Shown: positions 33,547 through 41,425 of the stretch, in pieces
Numbering within the stretch: the first letter of the stretch is position 1
Layout of the letters: each line of letters starts with the position of its first letter
NCBI GenBank assembly: GCA_017962925.1
Contig: JAGCUK010000011.1
Coordinates: forward strand, 1-44,897
Length of the DNA stretch: 44,897 nt
Reading direction: 5' to 3'
DNA from: Bacteroidales bacterium
GTDB lineage: Bacteria > Bacteroidota > Bacteroidia > Bacteroidales > UBA932
The notes under the pieces: generated by a model
The model's database searches: none
Told to the model about the DNA's origin: nothing
Seen by the model: the letters and a program-made list of their open reading frames with translations, nothing else
Translations under genes and position numbers: made by a program

Positions 33547-34647
33547 CGCTTTCTCCAAAGCGGTGCGGAGAGGCCGTTCGCTGACGGGAACGGCAGTGGT
33601 GCCGTTGCCGGAGACGAGCACTATGGCAGGGACGGTCTGGACGTTATAGACGTACAGGGAGCCGGAGGCAGTGCCAAGGCCATCGTTCACGTTCACCCAA
33701 GGGAGATCCTGAGACTTGACTGTCTGTGCCCATGAAACCTTGTCGGAGTTCACACCGACGGCATAGATCTCCAGGCCGCGTGCCTTGTACTTCTCGTAAA
33801 CGGGCTTCAGCACATCCAGATTGAACATCTTGTGGGTAGCTTCGCGGTCATCCCAGAAATAAACCAGGGTCACCTTGGCACCAAGACTGTCGATATCCGC
33901 CATCTTTCCATCTACCGAAGGCATACGGAGCATAGGATATGCGCGCTCTTCGGCATTGTCCAGGCGATTGGCCATCTCGAACAGATTGATTCTGCGTTGA
34001 GCCTCCTTGTCGAGCGCCTTGACATACTTGGAGTCAGGATAAACCGTCTTGAGAGAATCGCAGGCGCCGCGGAAGATAAGAGCATCGCTGACCCTGCCGA
34101 AGGTGGGCACAGTGCCCTCGATACTTTCGTAGAGCACAGGAATAACGGCCAGAGACTTGTTATTCACCAACACGAATTTGACAGCCTCGCGGTAGTGACG
34201 GATATACTCCTTCGCACTCTCCCCCGGCTCCGCACCGGCAGCGGAAAGAGCATAAAGTTTATTGGCGAAGGCGCGGAAATTATCATCCCCTTCCTTTAGA
34301 AGGATGGACCCTTCGGAACCGCTGACCTCGTAATTGCCAAGCGTATCTGCCTCGACCACAGCCTTTTCCCCGCTCTCGAGGAGCAAGGAAGCAAGACGGG
34401 TGCCCTTCCTGTAAACATAGATAAACTCGGGATTCCCCTCCTTCACCTTGACCTTGTAGGTAAAGCGCCCGGTGGCATCGGTTTTCACGGTGTCCAGGGT
34501 CTCGGGGACAATGCCATTGAGCTGGCTGATAACCAACTTCTCGGAGGGAGCATCCTTCACGGTGCAATCCACTTTGGCCTTGCCACCCTCGCACGCGGAA
34601 AGCATCAAAACAAGAGCGGCAGCAACAAGTATCCTATAACTTTTCAT
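33538..34647 (-). CDS. TlpA/thioredoxin-fold lipoprotein lacking the CxxC active site
   Basis: A 369-aa exported protein. ATG 34647 (MKSYRILVAAALVLML) gives a signal peptide with lipobox LSAC (Cys19). The N-terminal half resembles the DUF4369 domain found before TlpA-like domains in Bacteroidota (DCTVKDAPSEKLVISQL, TDATGRFTYKVKV). The C-terminal part is a thioredoxin fold (LVYFWDD, YEKYKARGLEIYAVGVNSD, VQTVPAIVLVSGNG) with the cis-Pro region, but where WCxxC is expected it reads WDDREA, so it cannot be a dithiol oxidoreductase. The start overlaps the HIT gene by 14 bases. It ends in TAG, inside the right tsaB repeat. Confidence 0.85.
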   Translation of the reverse strand: MKSYRILVAAALVLMLSACEGGKAKVDCTVKDAPSEKLVISQLNGIVPETLDTVKTDATGRFTYKVKVKEGNPEFIYVYRKGTRLASLLLESGEKAVVEADTLGNYEVSGSEGSILLKEGDDNFRAFANKLYALSAAGAEPGESAKEYIRHYREAVKFVLVNNKSLAVIPVLYESIEGTVPTFGRVSDALIFRGACDSLKTVYPDSKYVKALDKEAQRRINLFEMANRLDNAEERAYPMLRMPSVDGKMADIDSLGAKVTLVYFWDDREATHKMFNLDVLKPVYEKYKARGLEIYAVGVNSDKVSWAQTVKSQDLPWVNVNDGLGTASGSLYVYNVQTVPAIVLVSGNGTTAVPVSERPLRTALEKALK

Positions 34648-35038
34648 ATTCGGCAAAAACGGCTTTTGCGATCTCCGCCATACGCTCCGGGCTCACCTCG
34701 GGACGCTTCTTGCGGAAATCAAGGTCTCCCTCGGTCTGGAGGGGAACCAGATGGATATGGGTGTGAGGAACTTCCATCCCGAGCACGGCGACGCCGACCC
34801 TCTTGCAGGGAACGGCCGCCTTGAGCGCCACGGCGACCTTGCGGGCAAATGCCCAGAGGCCTTCGTACACTGCGGGCTCGAGATTGAAAATATAATCGTC
34901 CTCAACCTTCTTGGGGATTACCAGAGTATGGCCCTCAGCAAGGGGACTGATATCGAGGAAGGCATAGTAGTCTTCGCTCTCTGCCACCTTGTAGGAAGGG
35001 ATCTCCCCATTCGCGATGCGGGTAAAAATGGTTGCCAT
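34634..35038 (-). CDS. HIT-family nucleotide-binding hydrolase
   Basis: A 134-aa protein with the classic start MATIFTRIANGEIPSYKV and the catalytic histidine triad HTHIHLVPL near residues 97-105, plus GHTLVIPKK. HIT proteins of this branch hydrolyse nucleotide phosphoramidates and related mononucleotide conjugates. ATG 35038 is one base after the greA TAA, and the TAG stop overlaps the next gene by 14 bases, so greA-HIT-TlpA are co-transcribed. Nothing unusual in the sequence. Confidence 0.95.
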   Translation of the reverse strand: MATIFTRIANGEIPSYKVAESEDYYAFLDISPLAEGHTLVIPKKVEDDYIFNLEPAVYEGLWAFARKVAVALKAAVPCKRVGVAVLGMEVPHTHIHLVPLQTEGDLDFRKKRPEVSPERMAEIAKAVFAEYEKL

Positions 35039-35039
35039 A

Positions 35040-35510
35040 TTAAAGGGAAATATCCAAAATCTTGAACTTGATGGTCCCAGAAGGCACCTGCGCCTCAACC
35101 ACTTCGCCCTTTCCGTGGCCCAAGAGAGCCTTGGCGATAGGCGTGGTGGCTGCGAGACGGCCCTTGGAGAAATCTGCCTCGGTCTCGCCGACAATGGTGA
35201 ATTCCATGGTCATTCCGGCGGAGAGATTCTGAACCTTCACTTTGTTGAGCATCTGCACTTTATCGGTGCCGAGTTGCGAAGAATCCACCACCTTGGCGTT
35301 TGCCACCTGATTCTGAAGATTCGCGATCTTCATCTCCAGGAGCCCCTGCGCTTCGCGGGCGGATTCATATTCTGCATTCTCCGAGAGATCACCCTTCTCG
35401 CGGGCCTCCGCAATAGCCGCGGAGATGACGGGACGCTGTGCCAATGCCTCGGCCAGTTCCTTTTTAAGTTTGTCGAGCCCTTCCTGGCTCATATAATGTA
35501 TTGCTGCCAT
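35040..35510 (-). CDS. greA: Transcription elongation factor GreA
   Basis: GreA rescues backtracked RNA polymerase by stimulating transcript cleavage. The 156-aa product has the N-terminal coiled coil with the acidic tip AEAREKGDLSENAEY (about 41-55) and the C-terminal FKBP-like domain ending GTIKFKILDISL. ATG 35510 (MAAIHYMSQEG) is preferred to the TTG two codons upstream. It ends in TAA, one base from the HIT gene. A terminator-like hairpin and a -7 element lie just upstream in the ribF 3' region, so it may be transcribed both from ribF and on its own. Confidence 0.96.
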   Translation of the reverse strand: MAAIHYMSQEGLDKLKKELAEALAQRPVISAAIAEAREKGDLSENAEYESAREAQGLLEMKIANLQNQVANAKVVDSSQLGTDKVQMLNKVKVQNLSAGMTMEFTIVGETEADFSKGRLAATTPIAKALLGHGKGEVVEAQVPSGTIKFKILDISL

Positions 35511-35526
35511 ATTCAATCAAAAAGGA

Positions 35527-35547
35527 GTCCTGCTGAAATAGCAGAAC
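35527..35547 (-). terminator. Terminator-like hairpin between ribF and greA
   Basis: Minus strand 8-bp stem GTTCTGCT / AGCAGGAC (one G-U) with a 5-nt loop, followed by TCCTTTTTG. It would partly end the glycogen-ribF transcript, or it forms part of the greA leader. Confidence 0.55.
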
Positions 35548-35557
35548 CCTCGGTTGG

Positions 35558-36421
35558 TTATTTATGCAAAGATAGTAATTTTTTACAATAATCCTCGTCC
35601 TTGTGCAACTGAGCCTTCAATTCATCCAGTGATGCAAAGCCCATTTCGTCCCTCACGCGGCTGATGAAACTCACCTCCAAGGTATGCCCGTAAATCTCCT
35701 CGTCGAAGTCGAAAATATGGGTTTCTATGGTGGGGCCGATATTGGTCATGCCATGGAAGATGCGGCCGCCAACGGAAACCCTGGAGAGATATACTCCAGT
35801 GGCGGGAATCAGTTTCAGCGGCTCATCCAGTTCCAGATTCGCAGTAGGGAATCCAATGGTGCGGCCCAGTTTCTTGCCATGCACGACAGTGCCGGAAAGG
35901 CTGTAGTCGTAGCAGAGATAGGCGGATGCAGTTTCCACGTCACCGTTCTTGAGAGCGTTGCGTATCTTGGTGGAACTCACCGCGATACCGACCGCCGACA
36001 CCTTCTCTGCGCGGATTACCTCCAACCCCAGGCTCACCGCGATATCCGCAGTCTGAACCGGATTCAGGGAATCGTGCCCTATGCGGTTATCGTAGCCCAG
36101 CAGGATGGCTGTGCCGCCGTACTTCTCCTTCACTATCTCCCGCAGATACTGCTCGGTGTTCATCATACTGAACTCCTTGGTAAACTCCAACTGCTCCACC
36201 CTGTCCACTCCCAGACCCTTCAGCAAGCGCATCTTTTCCTCCGCCGTATTAAGCAGACGGAGCTCCATCGCATCATCCTGCAGGACGATACGCGGATGCG
36301 GCCAAAAAGTGAGTGCGAGACTCTCTTCCCCGCGCTTGCGCGCTTCAGAAACGAGAGTCTCAATCACCAGGCGGTGGCCAATGTGCACGCCGTCGAAGAA
36401 ACCTGTCGCGATTATAGCCAT
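35558..36421 (-). CDS. ribF: Bifunctional riboflavin kinase / FAD synthetase
   Basis: RibF makes FMN and then FAD from riboflavin. The 287-aa protein begins MAIIATGFFDGVHIGHRLVI, with the nucleotidyl-transferase GxFDGxHxGH at residues 7-16, and contains STKIRNAL (about 147) and the riboflavin kinase segment GTVVHGKKLGRTIGFPTANL (about 176-195). It is a little short at the N-terminus compared with many RibF proteins, but no upstream start fits, because ATG 36421 already overlaps glgP by ten bases. Ends in TAA. It sits at the end of the glycogen genes without a functional link. Confidence 0.95.
   Translation of the reverse strand: MAIIATGFFDGVHIGHRLVIETLVSEARKRGEESLALTFWPHPRIVLQDDAMELRLLNTAEEKMRLLKGLGVDRVEQLEFTKEFSMMNTEQYLREIVKEKYGGTAILLGYDNRIGHDSLNPVQTADIAVSLGLEVIRAEKVSAVGIAVSSTKIRNALKNGDVETASAYLCYDYSLSGTVVHGKKLGRTIGFPTANLELDEPLKLIPATGVYLSRVSVGGRIFHGMTNIGPTIETHIFDFDEEIYGHTLEVSFISRVRDEMGFASLDELKAQLHKDEDYCKKLLSLHK
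35567..35574 (-). promoter_or_regulatory. -7 element for greA inside the ribF 3' end
   Basis: TATCTTTG on the minus strand, an exact TAnnTTTG match, lies within the last codons of ribF, 56 nt before greA. No TTTG is seen at -33. Confidence 0.5.
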
Positions 36422-38973
36422 TTCACCAGAGGGAAGTCCATTCTATGAGGCAGGAGTCCGTTCTTGGCATAGAGCCGCACGCCGATCTGGTACATACCGG
36501 TGCGCTCGGGAATAACGGAAGTGCGATAGGTAGCCACTCCATTCTCGAAGGAAACCACATCATATTGCACGGTCTCCTGAATATGCAGTACGTTCTTCTT
36601 GTCTGCCACGGCGAAGATCATCTCCACGCCGATATCCTCCGGCGACAGGCCGGCAAGATCGGCAACCACTTCGCTGGCGAGGGGATTATCCTGCGACAGC
36701 ACATAGGAGGCGTTGGGGGCTGAATAGCTCTTGATGGCAATATTCGGCCAGGCCTCTTCCACCTTCTTCTTCCATGCGGCAATCTCGCGCGCCTTGGCGC
36801 AATTGTCCGCGAGCAGGAAGTTGAAGCGGTCGTACTGCGGCTGATAATACTGGATGCAGTAATCCTCCATCATCCTGTTGGTGGTGAAGTTGCATGCCAC
36901 GTGTGCGATGGTATTGCGGATGAATCCCAGCCACTCGGTGGATATGCCGGTGCGGGGATCCTTGCTATAGTATGCCGGAGCGATCTCGTTCTCGATGATG
37001 GCGTAGATCTTGGCGGCATCCAGCTCATTCTGATAGTTCTGGTCCTCGTATGTCTTTTCGAGAGGCAGAGCCCAGCCGCAGCCTTCCTTGTAGCCTTCCA
37101 CCCACCATCCATCAAGCACGGAGAAGTGCATTACGCCGTTCATCACAGCCTTTTCGCCGGAAGTACCGGAGGCCTCGAGGGGACGGGTAGGGTTGTTAAG
37201 CCAGACGTCCACGCCCTGCACCAGCCTCTTCGCGAGGGAGATGTCATATCCGGGAACGAAGACTATCTTGCCGAGGAAGCGATCCTGCTTGGAGATCTCT
37301 ATTATCTGCTTGATGAGGTCCTGCCCGGCGCCGTCGGCGGGGTGAGCCTTGCCGGCGAAAATGAACTGCACGGGATGCACCGGGTCGTTCACTATGGCAT
37401 CCAGCCTGTCGAGATCGGAGAAGAGCAGCGTCGCACGCTTGTAAGTTGCGAAACGGCGTGCGAATCCTATGGTGAGCACATCCTCGCGGAGGTTCTCCTT
37501 GATGGCCACGACCTCACTGGGAGAATAGTGACTGCTTATCTCGGGATTGGCGAGCCTATCGTTGATGATGCGGATAAGCTCCTTCTTGAGCACCTTGCGG
37601 GTGTTCCAGATTTCCTCGTCGGACACATTGTAGATGCCCTCGAAACAGCGCTTGTCATAGTGGTGGGTCTGGAATTCAGGCCCGAACACCTTGGCGTGGA
37701 CAGCCTTCCATTCCTTGGATGCCCAAGTGGGATAGTGCACACCGTTGGTTACGTAGCTGATATGCAGTTCCTCGGGGAGATACCCCTTGTACATATTCGC
37801 GAAAATGCCCTGACTCACCTTGCCGTGCAGCATGGAAACGCCGTTCACGTTCTGCGAGCAATTGGCTGCCAGAACACTCATGCTGAAACGCTCGTTGTGG
37901 TCGTCCACGTTCACCTTGCCCAGGCTGAGAAGAGTCTCCCAACTGATGCCGAAGCGGGAAGGATAGTGCCCGAAGTAACGGTACAGCATCCCTTCTTCGA
38001 AAGCATCGTGCCCGGCGGGAACGGGAGTGTGGGTGGTGAAGAGGCCGCTGGCGCGGACAAGCTCCATCGCCTCGCTGTAATCCATCTTCTGCTCGTACAT
38101 ATACTCGCGGAGGCGCTCCAGCCCTATGAATGCGGCGTGGCCTTCGTTGGAGTGGTAGATGGTGGGGTGAAGGCCGATGGCGCGGAGTGCGCGGATGCCG
38201 CCGATGCCCAGGAGGATCTCCTGCTTCAGACGGTTCTCCCAGTCTCCCCCGTAGAGTTGATAGGTGATCTGCCTGTCCTCGGCGAGGTTATCCTCGAAGT
38301 CGGTGTCCAGGAGATAGAGGTCGGTGCGGCCGACAGCCACCTTCCAGATGCGGGCATGAAGTTCGCGTCCGGGGAGTTGGCAACTCACGGTGACCCACTT
38401 ACCTTCGGCGTCCGTAACAGGCTCCGCGGGGATCTTCAGGAAGTCCTGAGCGTTATATTCTGCCACCTGGTTGCCCTGAGGCGTGATTTTCTGGGTGAAG
38501 TAGCCATAGCGGTAGAGGAGACCCACTGCCACCATGTTCACGTTCATGTCGCTGCTCTCCTTCAGGTAGTCGCCTGCGAGGATGCCAAGGCCTCCGGAGT
38601 AGATCTGGAGGGATGTATCCAGGCCGTATTCCATGCAGAAGTATGCGATGGAAGGATTGCCGCGGCGCTCTTTCTCTGCCATGTAGGCGTTGAATTCATC
38701 CATCACGGCATGAAGCCTGCCGAGGAATTCTCCGTCCTTCGAGAGTTGTTTGTATCTTTTGAGGGATACCGTGTCCAGTATCACCATCGGGTTATGCCGG
38801 GACCGGTGCCATATGTCCGGATCCACGTATCTGAAAAGCGCTTTTGCGTTGTCGTTCCAGCACCACCAAAGGTTCTTGCACAATTTCTCCATCCCCTCCA
38901 GTTCGCCGGGCAAGTGGCGCGTCACGCGCACACTGGACCAGCTGGGGTTGCTGATCTCAATTCTTGGTTGCAT
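36412..38973 (-). CDS. glgP: Alpha-glucan (glycogen) phosphorylase, GT35
   Basis: GlgP releases glucose-1-phosphate from glycogen or maltodextrin ends, using PLP. The 853-aa protein is of the alpha-glucan phosphorylase type with an N-terminal extension: NLWWCWNDNAKALF, AYFCMEYGLD, YSGGLGILAGDYLKESSD, YHSNEGHAAF, FTTHTPVPAGHD, and the PLP-lysine motif EASGTSGEKAVMNG. The C-terminal 100 residues form an extra beta domain. ATG 38973 overlaps the GH57 gene end by 17 bases, and its own TAA overlaps ribF by ten. It is the degradative partner of the branching, debranching and synthase genes upstream in the same run. Cytoplasmic. Confidence 0.95.
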   Translation of the reverse strand: MQPRIEISNPSWSSVRVTRHLPGELEGMEKLCKNLWWCWNDNAKALFRYVDPDIWHRSRHNPMVILDTVSLKRYKQLSKDGEFLGRLHAVMDEFNAYMAEKERRGNPSIAYFCMEYGLDTSLQIYSGGLGILAGDYLKESSDMNVNMVAVGLLYRYGYFTQKITPQGNQVAEYNAQDFLKIPAEPVTDAEGKWVTVSCQLPGRELHARIWKVAVGRTDLYLLDTDFEDNLAEDRQITYQLYGGDWENRLKQEILLGIGGIRALRAIGLHPTIYHSNEGHAAFIGLERLREYMYEQKMDYSEAMELVRASGLFTTHTPVPAGHDAFEEGMLYRYFGHYPSRFGISWETLLSLGKVNVDDHNERFSMSVLAANCSQNVNGVSMLHGKVSQGIFANMYKGYLPEELHISYVTNGVHYPTWASKEWKAVHAKVFGPEFQTHHYDKRCFEGIYNVSDEEIWNTRKVLKKELIRIINDRLANPEISSHYSPSEVVAIKENLREDVLTIGFARRFATYKRATLLFSDLDRLDAIVNDPVHPVQFIFAGKAHPADGAGQDLIKQIIEISKQDRFLGKIVFVPGYDISLAKRLVQGVDVWLNNPTRPLEASGTSGEKAVMNGVMHFSVLDGWWVEGYKEGCGWALPLEKTYEDQNYQNELDAAKIYAIIENEIAPAYYSKDPRTGISTEWLGFIRNTIAHVACNFTTNRMMEDYCIQYYQPQYDRFNFLLADNCAKAREIAAWKKKVEEAWPNIAIKSYSAPNASYVLSQDNPLASEVVADLAGLSPEDIGVEMIFAVADKKNVLHIQETVQYDVVSFENGVATYRTSVIPERTGMYQIGVRLYAKNGLLPHRMDFPLVKWL

Positions 38974-40129
38974 ATTCGTCGTTTACTCTGATAATAAAGT
39001 CACTCAGCACGTTCATGTAGTTGATAAATGCCTCGTACGGAGTGTCGTAAGGGTTAAAATACTTGTGCACATCGCCGTCCGAGAAGAACTTGGTGCACAT
39101 ATAATAGAAATGGTCGCTTTCCTGAAGGCGTCCGAAATCTGCCCACAGGTCGGCTCTATCAATAATCGAAAGTTTCTCTACCAGCGAGTAGAGCTTATTG
39201 AAAGCATCCTGCTGGAGTTCGTTTCCGAGCCATGCGGTCACATCGCGCTCTTCATCCGCCCAGGAAATAGGCTGAGGAACGCTGAGGGGTGCGATGGGCT
39301 TGAGCTTGGAGGCCTCGGCCGGGGTCACGAACTTGATGCCTGCCGCCAGGGCGACTTTCGGGAGAGCTTTCATGAACTCGAAGATGCCGCTCTCGGCACT
39401 CTGGTGCTCTCCGAAGGTCTCATAGTCCATGAAGAGGTTCACGATGTCGCCTTCCTCGGCATTCACCTTCGCGACGAACTTCTCGGCGGTGAGGCCGGAG
39501 CCGGCGAAACGGAATGCGATGTCATCGCTCAGCACATAGTTGCGAAGCAACAGTTTCTGTGCGGACTTGGACTCGTTGGTGTAGAGGTAATTGGGGCTCT
39601 TCCATCCCAGGATATGCTTTGCGCCCTCAGTCAGTACGGTCTTGAATCCAAGGTCGTATACGGTCTTTCCGATAGCGTCGGAATAAATGAGCTCGGTATT
39701 GCGGAAGGTGACGGGGGTCACTCCGAAATATTTCTCGATGGTGGCCTTGTGCTTGAGCACCTGATGCTTGAACTCGTTCTCGCTCTTGAGCGAAGATAAC
39801 GAATGGTTGCAGGTCTCGCAAAGGAATTCCACGGCGCCGGTGGCAGCGAGCTCGCGGAAGCTATCCACGACCTCGGGAGCGTAGCGCTCGAACTGCTCAA
39901 GCGCGCTTCCCGTGATGGAAAACGCCACTTTGAACTTGCCGTCGGTCTCCTTGATGGCATCGAGCAGCAGCTTATTCATTGGCAGGTAGCACTTCTGGGC
40001 AATGCGCCGCAGGATGGTGCGGTTCACGAAATCGTCGTAGTAGTGCGAATCCTTTCCGATGTCGAAGAAACGGAATACGCGGAGACGGTCGGGCTGATGT
40101 ATCTGGAAATAGAAACAAAGCTTTTTCAT
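38957..40129 (-). CDS. GH57 family alpha-amylase / glucanotransferase
   Basis: A 390-aa cytoplasmic glycoside hydrolase of family 57. The start LCFYFQIHQPDRLR is diagnostic (HQP motif). The likely nucleophile Glu is in TFRNTELIYSD and the general acid Asp in NLFMDYETFGEHQ. GH57 enzymes act on alpha-1,4 or alpha-1,6 glucans; the exact reaction (amylase, 4-alpha-glucanotransferase or branching) cannot be fixed. ATG 40129 is three bases after the TAG of the glycosyltransferase, and its TGA lies inside glgP. Genes of this kind are regular members of Bacteroides glycogen clusters. Confidence 0.92.
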   Translation of the reverse strand: MKKLCFYFQIHQPDRLRVFRFFDIGKDSHYYDDFVNRTILRRIAQKCYLPMNKLLLDAIKETDGKFKVAFSITGSALEQFERYAPEVVDSFRELAATGAVEFLCETCNHSLSSLKSENEFKHQVLKHKATIEKYFGVTPVTFRNTELIYSDAIGKTVYDLGFKTVLTEGAKHILGWKSPNYLYTNESKSAQKLLLRNYVLSDDIAFRFAGSGLTAEKFVAKVNAEEGDIVNLFMDYETFGEHQSAESGIFEFMKALPKVALAAGIKFVTPAEASKLKPIAPLSVPQPISWADEERDVTAWLGNELQQDAFNKLYSLVEKLSIIDRADLWADFGRLQESDHFYYMCTKFFSDGDVHKYFNPYDTPYEAFINYMNVLSDFIIRVNDEYATKN

Positions 40130-40132
40130 AAG

Positions 40133-41425
40133 CTACTGATTTAAAACTGATTCATAAACTTTCTTGAGCTTGGCGGTGGCGTTGTTCCACTTGAGCTCGT
40201 TCACCTCGTCGTATCCCTGCACGGTCGCGAAATGCGCCAAGGCAGGGTAAGTGAGAAGGGCGTAGATGTCGTCTGCCATGGCATCCACATCCCAGAAGTC
40301 CACCTTGAGCGCATACTTCAGCACTTCGGCCGCACCGCTCTGGTGGGATATGATGGAGGGAACTCCGGTGCGCATGGCTTCCAGCGGGGAAATCCCGAAG
40401 GGCTCGGACACCGAAGGCATGATATAGACATCCGACAGGGCGAACATCTTCTGCACGTCCGCTCCGCGAAGGAAACCGGTGAAGTGGAAACGGTCGGAGA
40501 TTCCGAGCCGCGCCACCATGCGGATGGAACGGTTCATCATATCTCCGCTTCCGGCCATCACGAAACGCACTCCCTTGGTGCGCTTCAGCACCTTGGCGGC
40601 GGCTTCGATGAAGTACTCGGGCCCCTTCTGGAAGGTGATACGGCCGAGGAAGGTGACCACCTTGTCTCTCACTCCCCTCTCGACCTCGATGTTCTCGCGG
40701 CCGCTGAAGTCCACCGCGTTATGGCAGGTGACTATCTTGTCGGGGTTGATGCCGTATTTGTTGATCACTATGTTGCGGGTAAGGTCACTGACTGTGACCA
40801 CACGGTCGGCTGCTTCCATTCCTCTGCGCTCGATGGCATAAACGCGGGAATCCACCATATCGTCGGTGCCGCGGTCGAAGGATGTGGCGTGCACATGAAC
40901 CACCAGCGGCTTGCCGGTGAGCTCCTTGGCGGCGATGCCGGCGAGGTAGGTGAGCCAGTCGTGAGCGTGGATGATGTCGAATTCATCCTTATGCTGCATG
41001 GCGATAGTGCCGCCCACCATTGCGTAGCGGGCTACCTCTTCCAGCAGGTTTGCTCCGTATTTGCCGGAGAACTTGAACTTCTGCCCGAAACTGATGCGGA
41101 AGTCCTTCACCTGGCGTTTGCGTTCGTCCTCAACTATCTTCGAGAACTCTTCAGGATCGGCGTAAGGTATGAGGTTGGAGTCGATGTGGATGAATTTCAC
41201 CTTGTCCAGGAACTCATCCACGCTCTCGGTGACATAATCCACCGCCACGTCGCTCGCATTGATGATGCGGGTGGCACTTTCATCTTCATCGCCGCTGGCG
41301 GAAGGCATCACGAAGATACTCTCCACTCCGTTGTAAGCAAGGCCCTTGACTATTCCCTCGCAGGCCGTTCCGAGCCCTCCCGCAATGTGCGGGGGAAACT
41401 CCCATCCGAACATCAGTACTCTCAT
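40133..41425 (-). CDS. Glycosyltransferase, probable glycogen synthase
   Basis: A 430-aa GT-B fold enzyme. The N-terminus MRVLMFGWEFPPHIAGGLG has the synthase-type Gly-rich donor loop (GGLG), then FDIIHAHDWLTYLAG, and the C-terminal domain has FLGRITFQKGPEYFIEA and the nucleotide-sugar motif MPSVSEPFGISPLEAM. It lies between GT4 and GT5 in appearance. Its place between the debranching and GH57 genes makes elongation of glycogen with a nucleotide-glucose donor the most likely role. ATG 41425 overlaps the debranching gene TGA by four bases; it ends in TAG. No separate glgA is visible in this window. Confidence 0.9.
   Translation of the reverse strand: MRVLMFGWEFPPHIAGGLGTACEGIVKGLAYNGVESIFVMPSASGDEDESATRIINASDVAVDYVTESVDEFLDKVKFIHIDSNLIPYADPEEFSKIVEDERKRQVKDFRISFGQKFKFSGKYGANLLEEVARYAMVGGTIAMQHKDEFDIIHAHDWLTYLAGIAAKELTGKPLVVHVHATSFDRGTDDMVDSRVYAIERRGMEAADRVVTVSDLTRNIVINKYGINPDKIVTCHNAVDFSGRENIEVERGVRDKVVTFLGRITFQKGPEYFIEAAAKVLKRTKGVRFVMAGSGDMMNRSIRMVARLGISDRFHFTGFLRGADVQKMFALSDVYIMPSVSEPFGISPLEAMRTGVPSIISHQSGAAEVLKYALKVDFWDVDAMADDIYALLTYPALAHFATVQGYDEVNELKWNNATAKLKKVYESVLNQ

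Noticed and set aside
36901-38991. 696-codon open frame on the plus strand
   Set aside because: Antisense shadow of glgP. The same holds for long plus-strand frames at 2367-3845, 16598-18322, 40232-41461 and 41509-42477.
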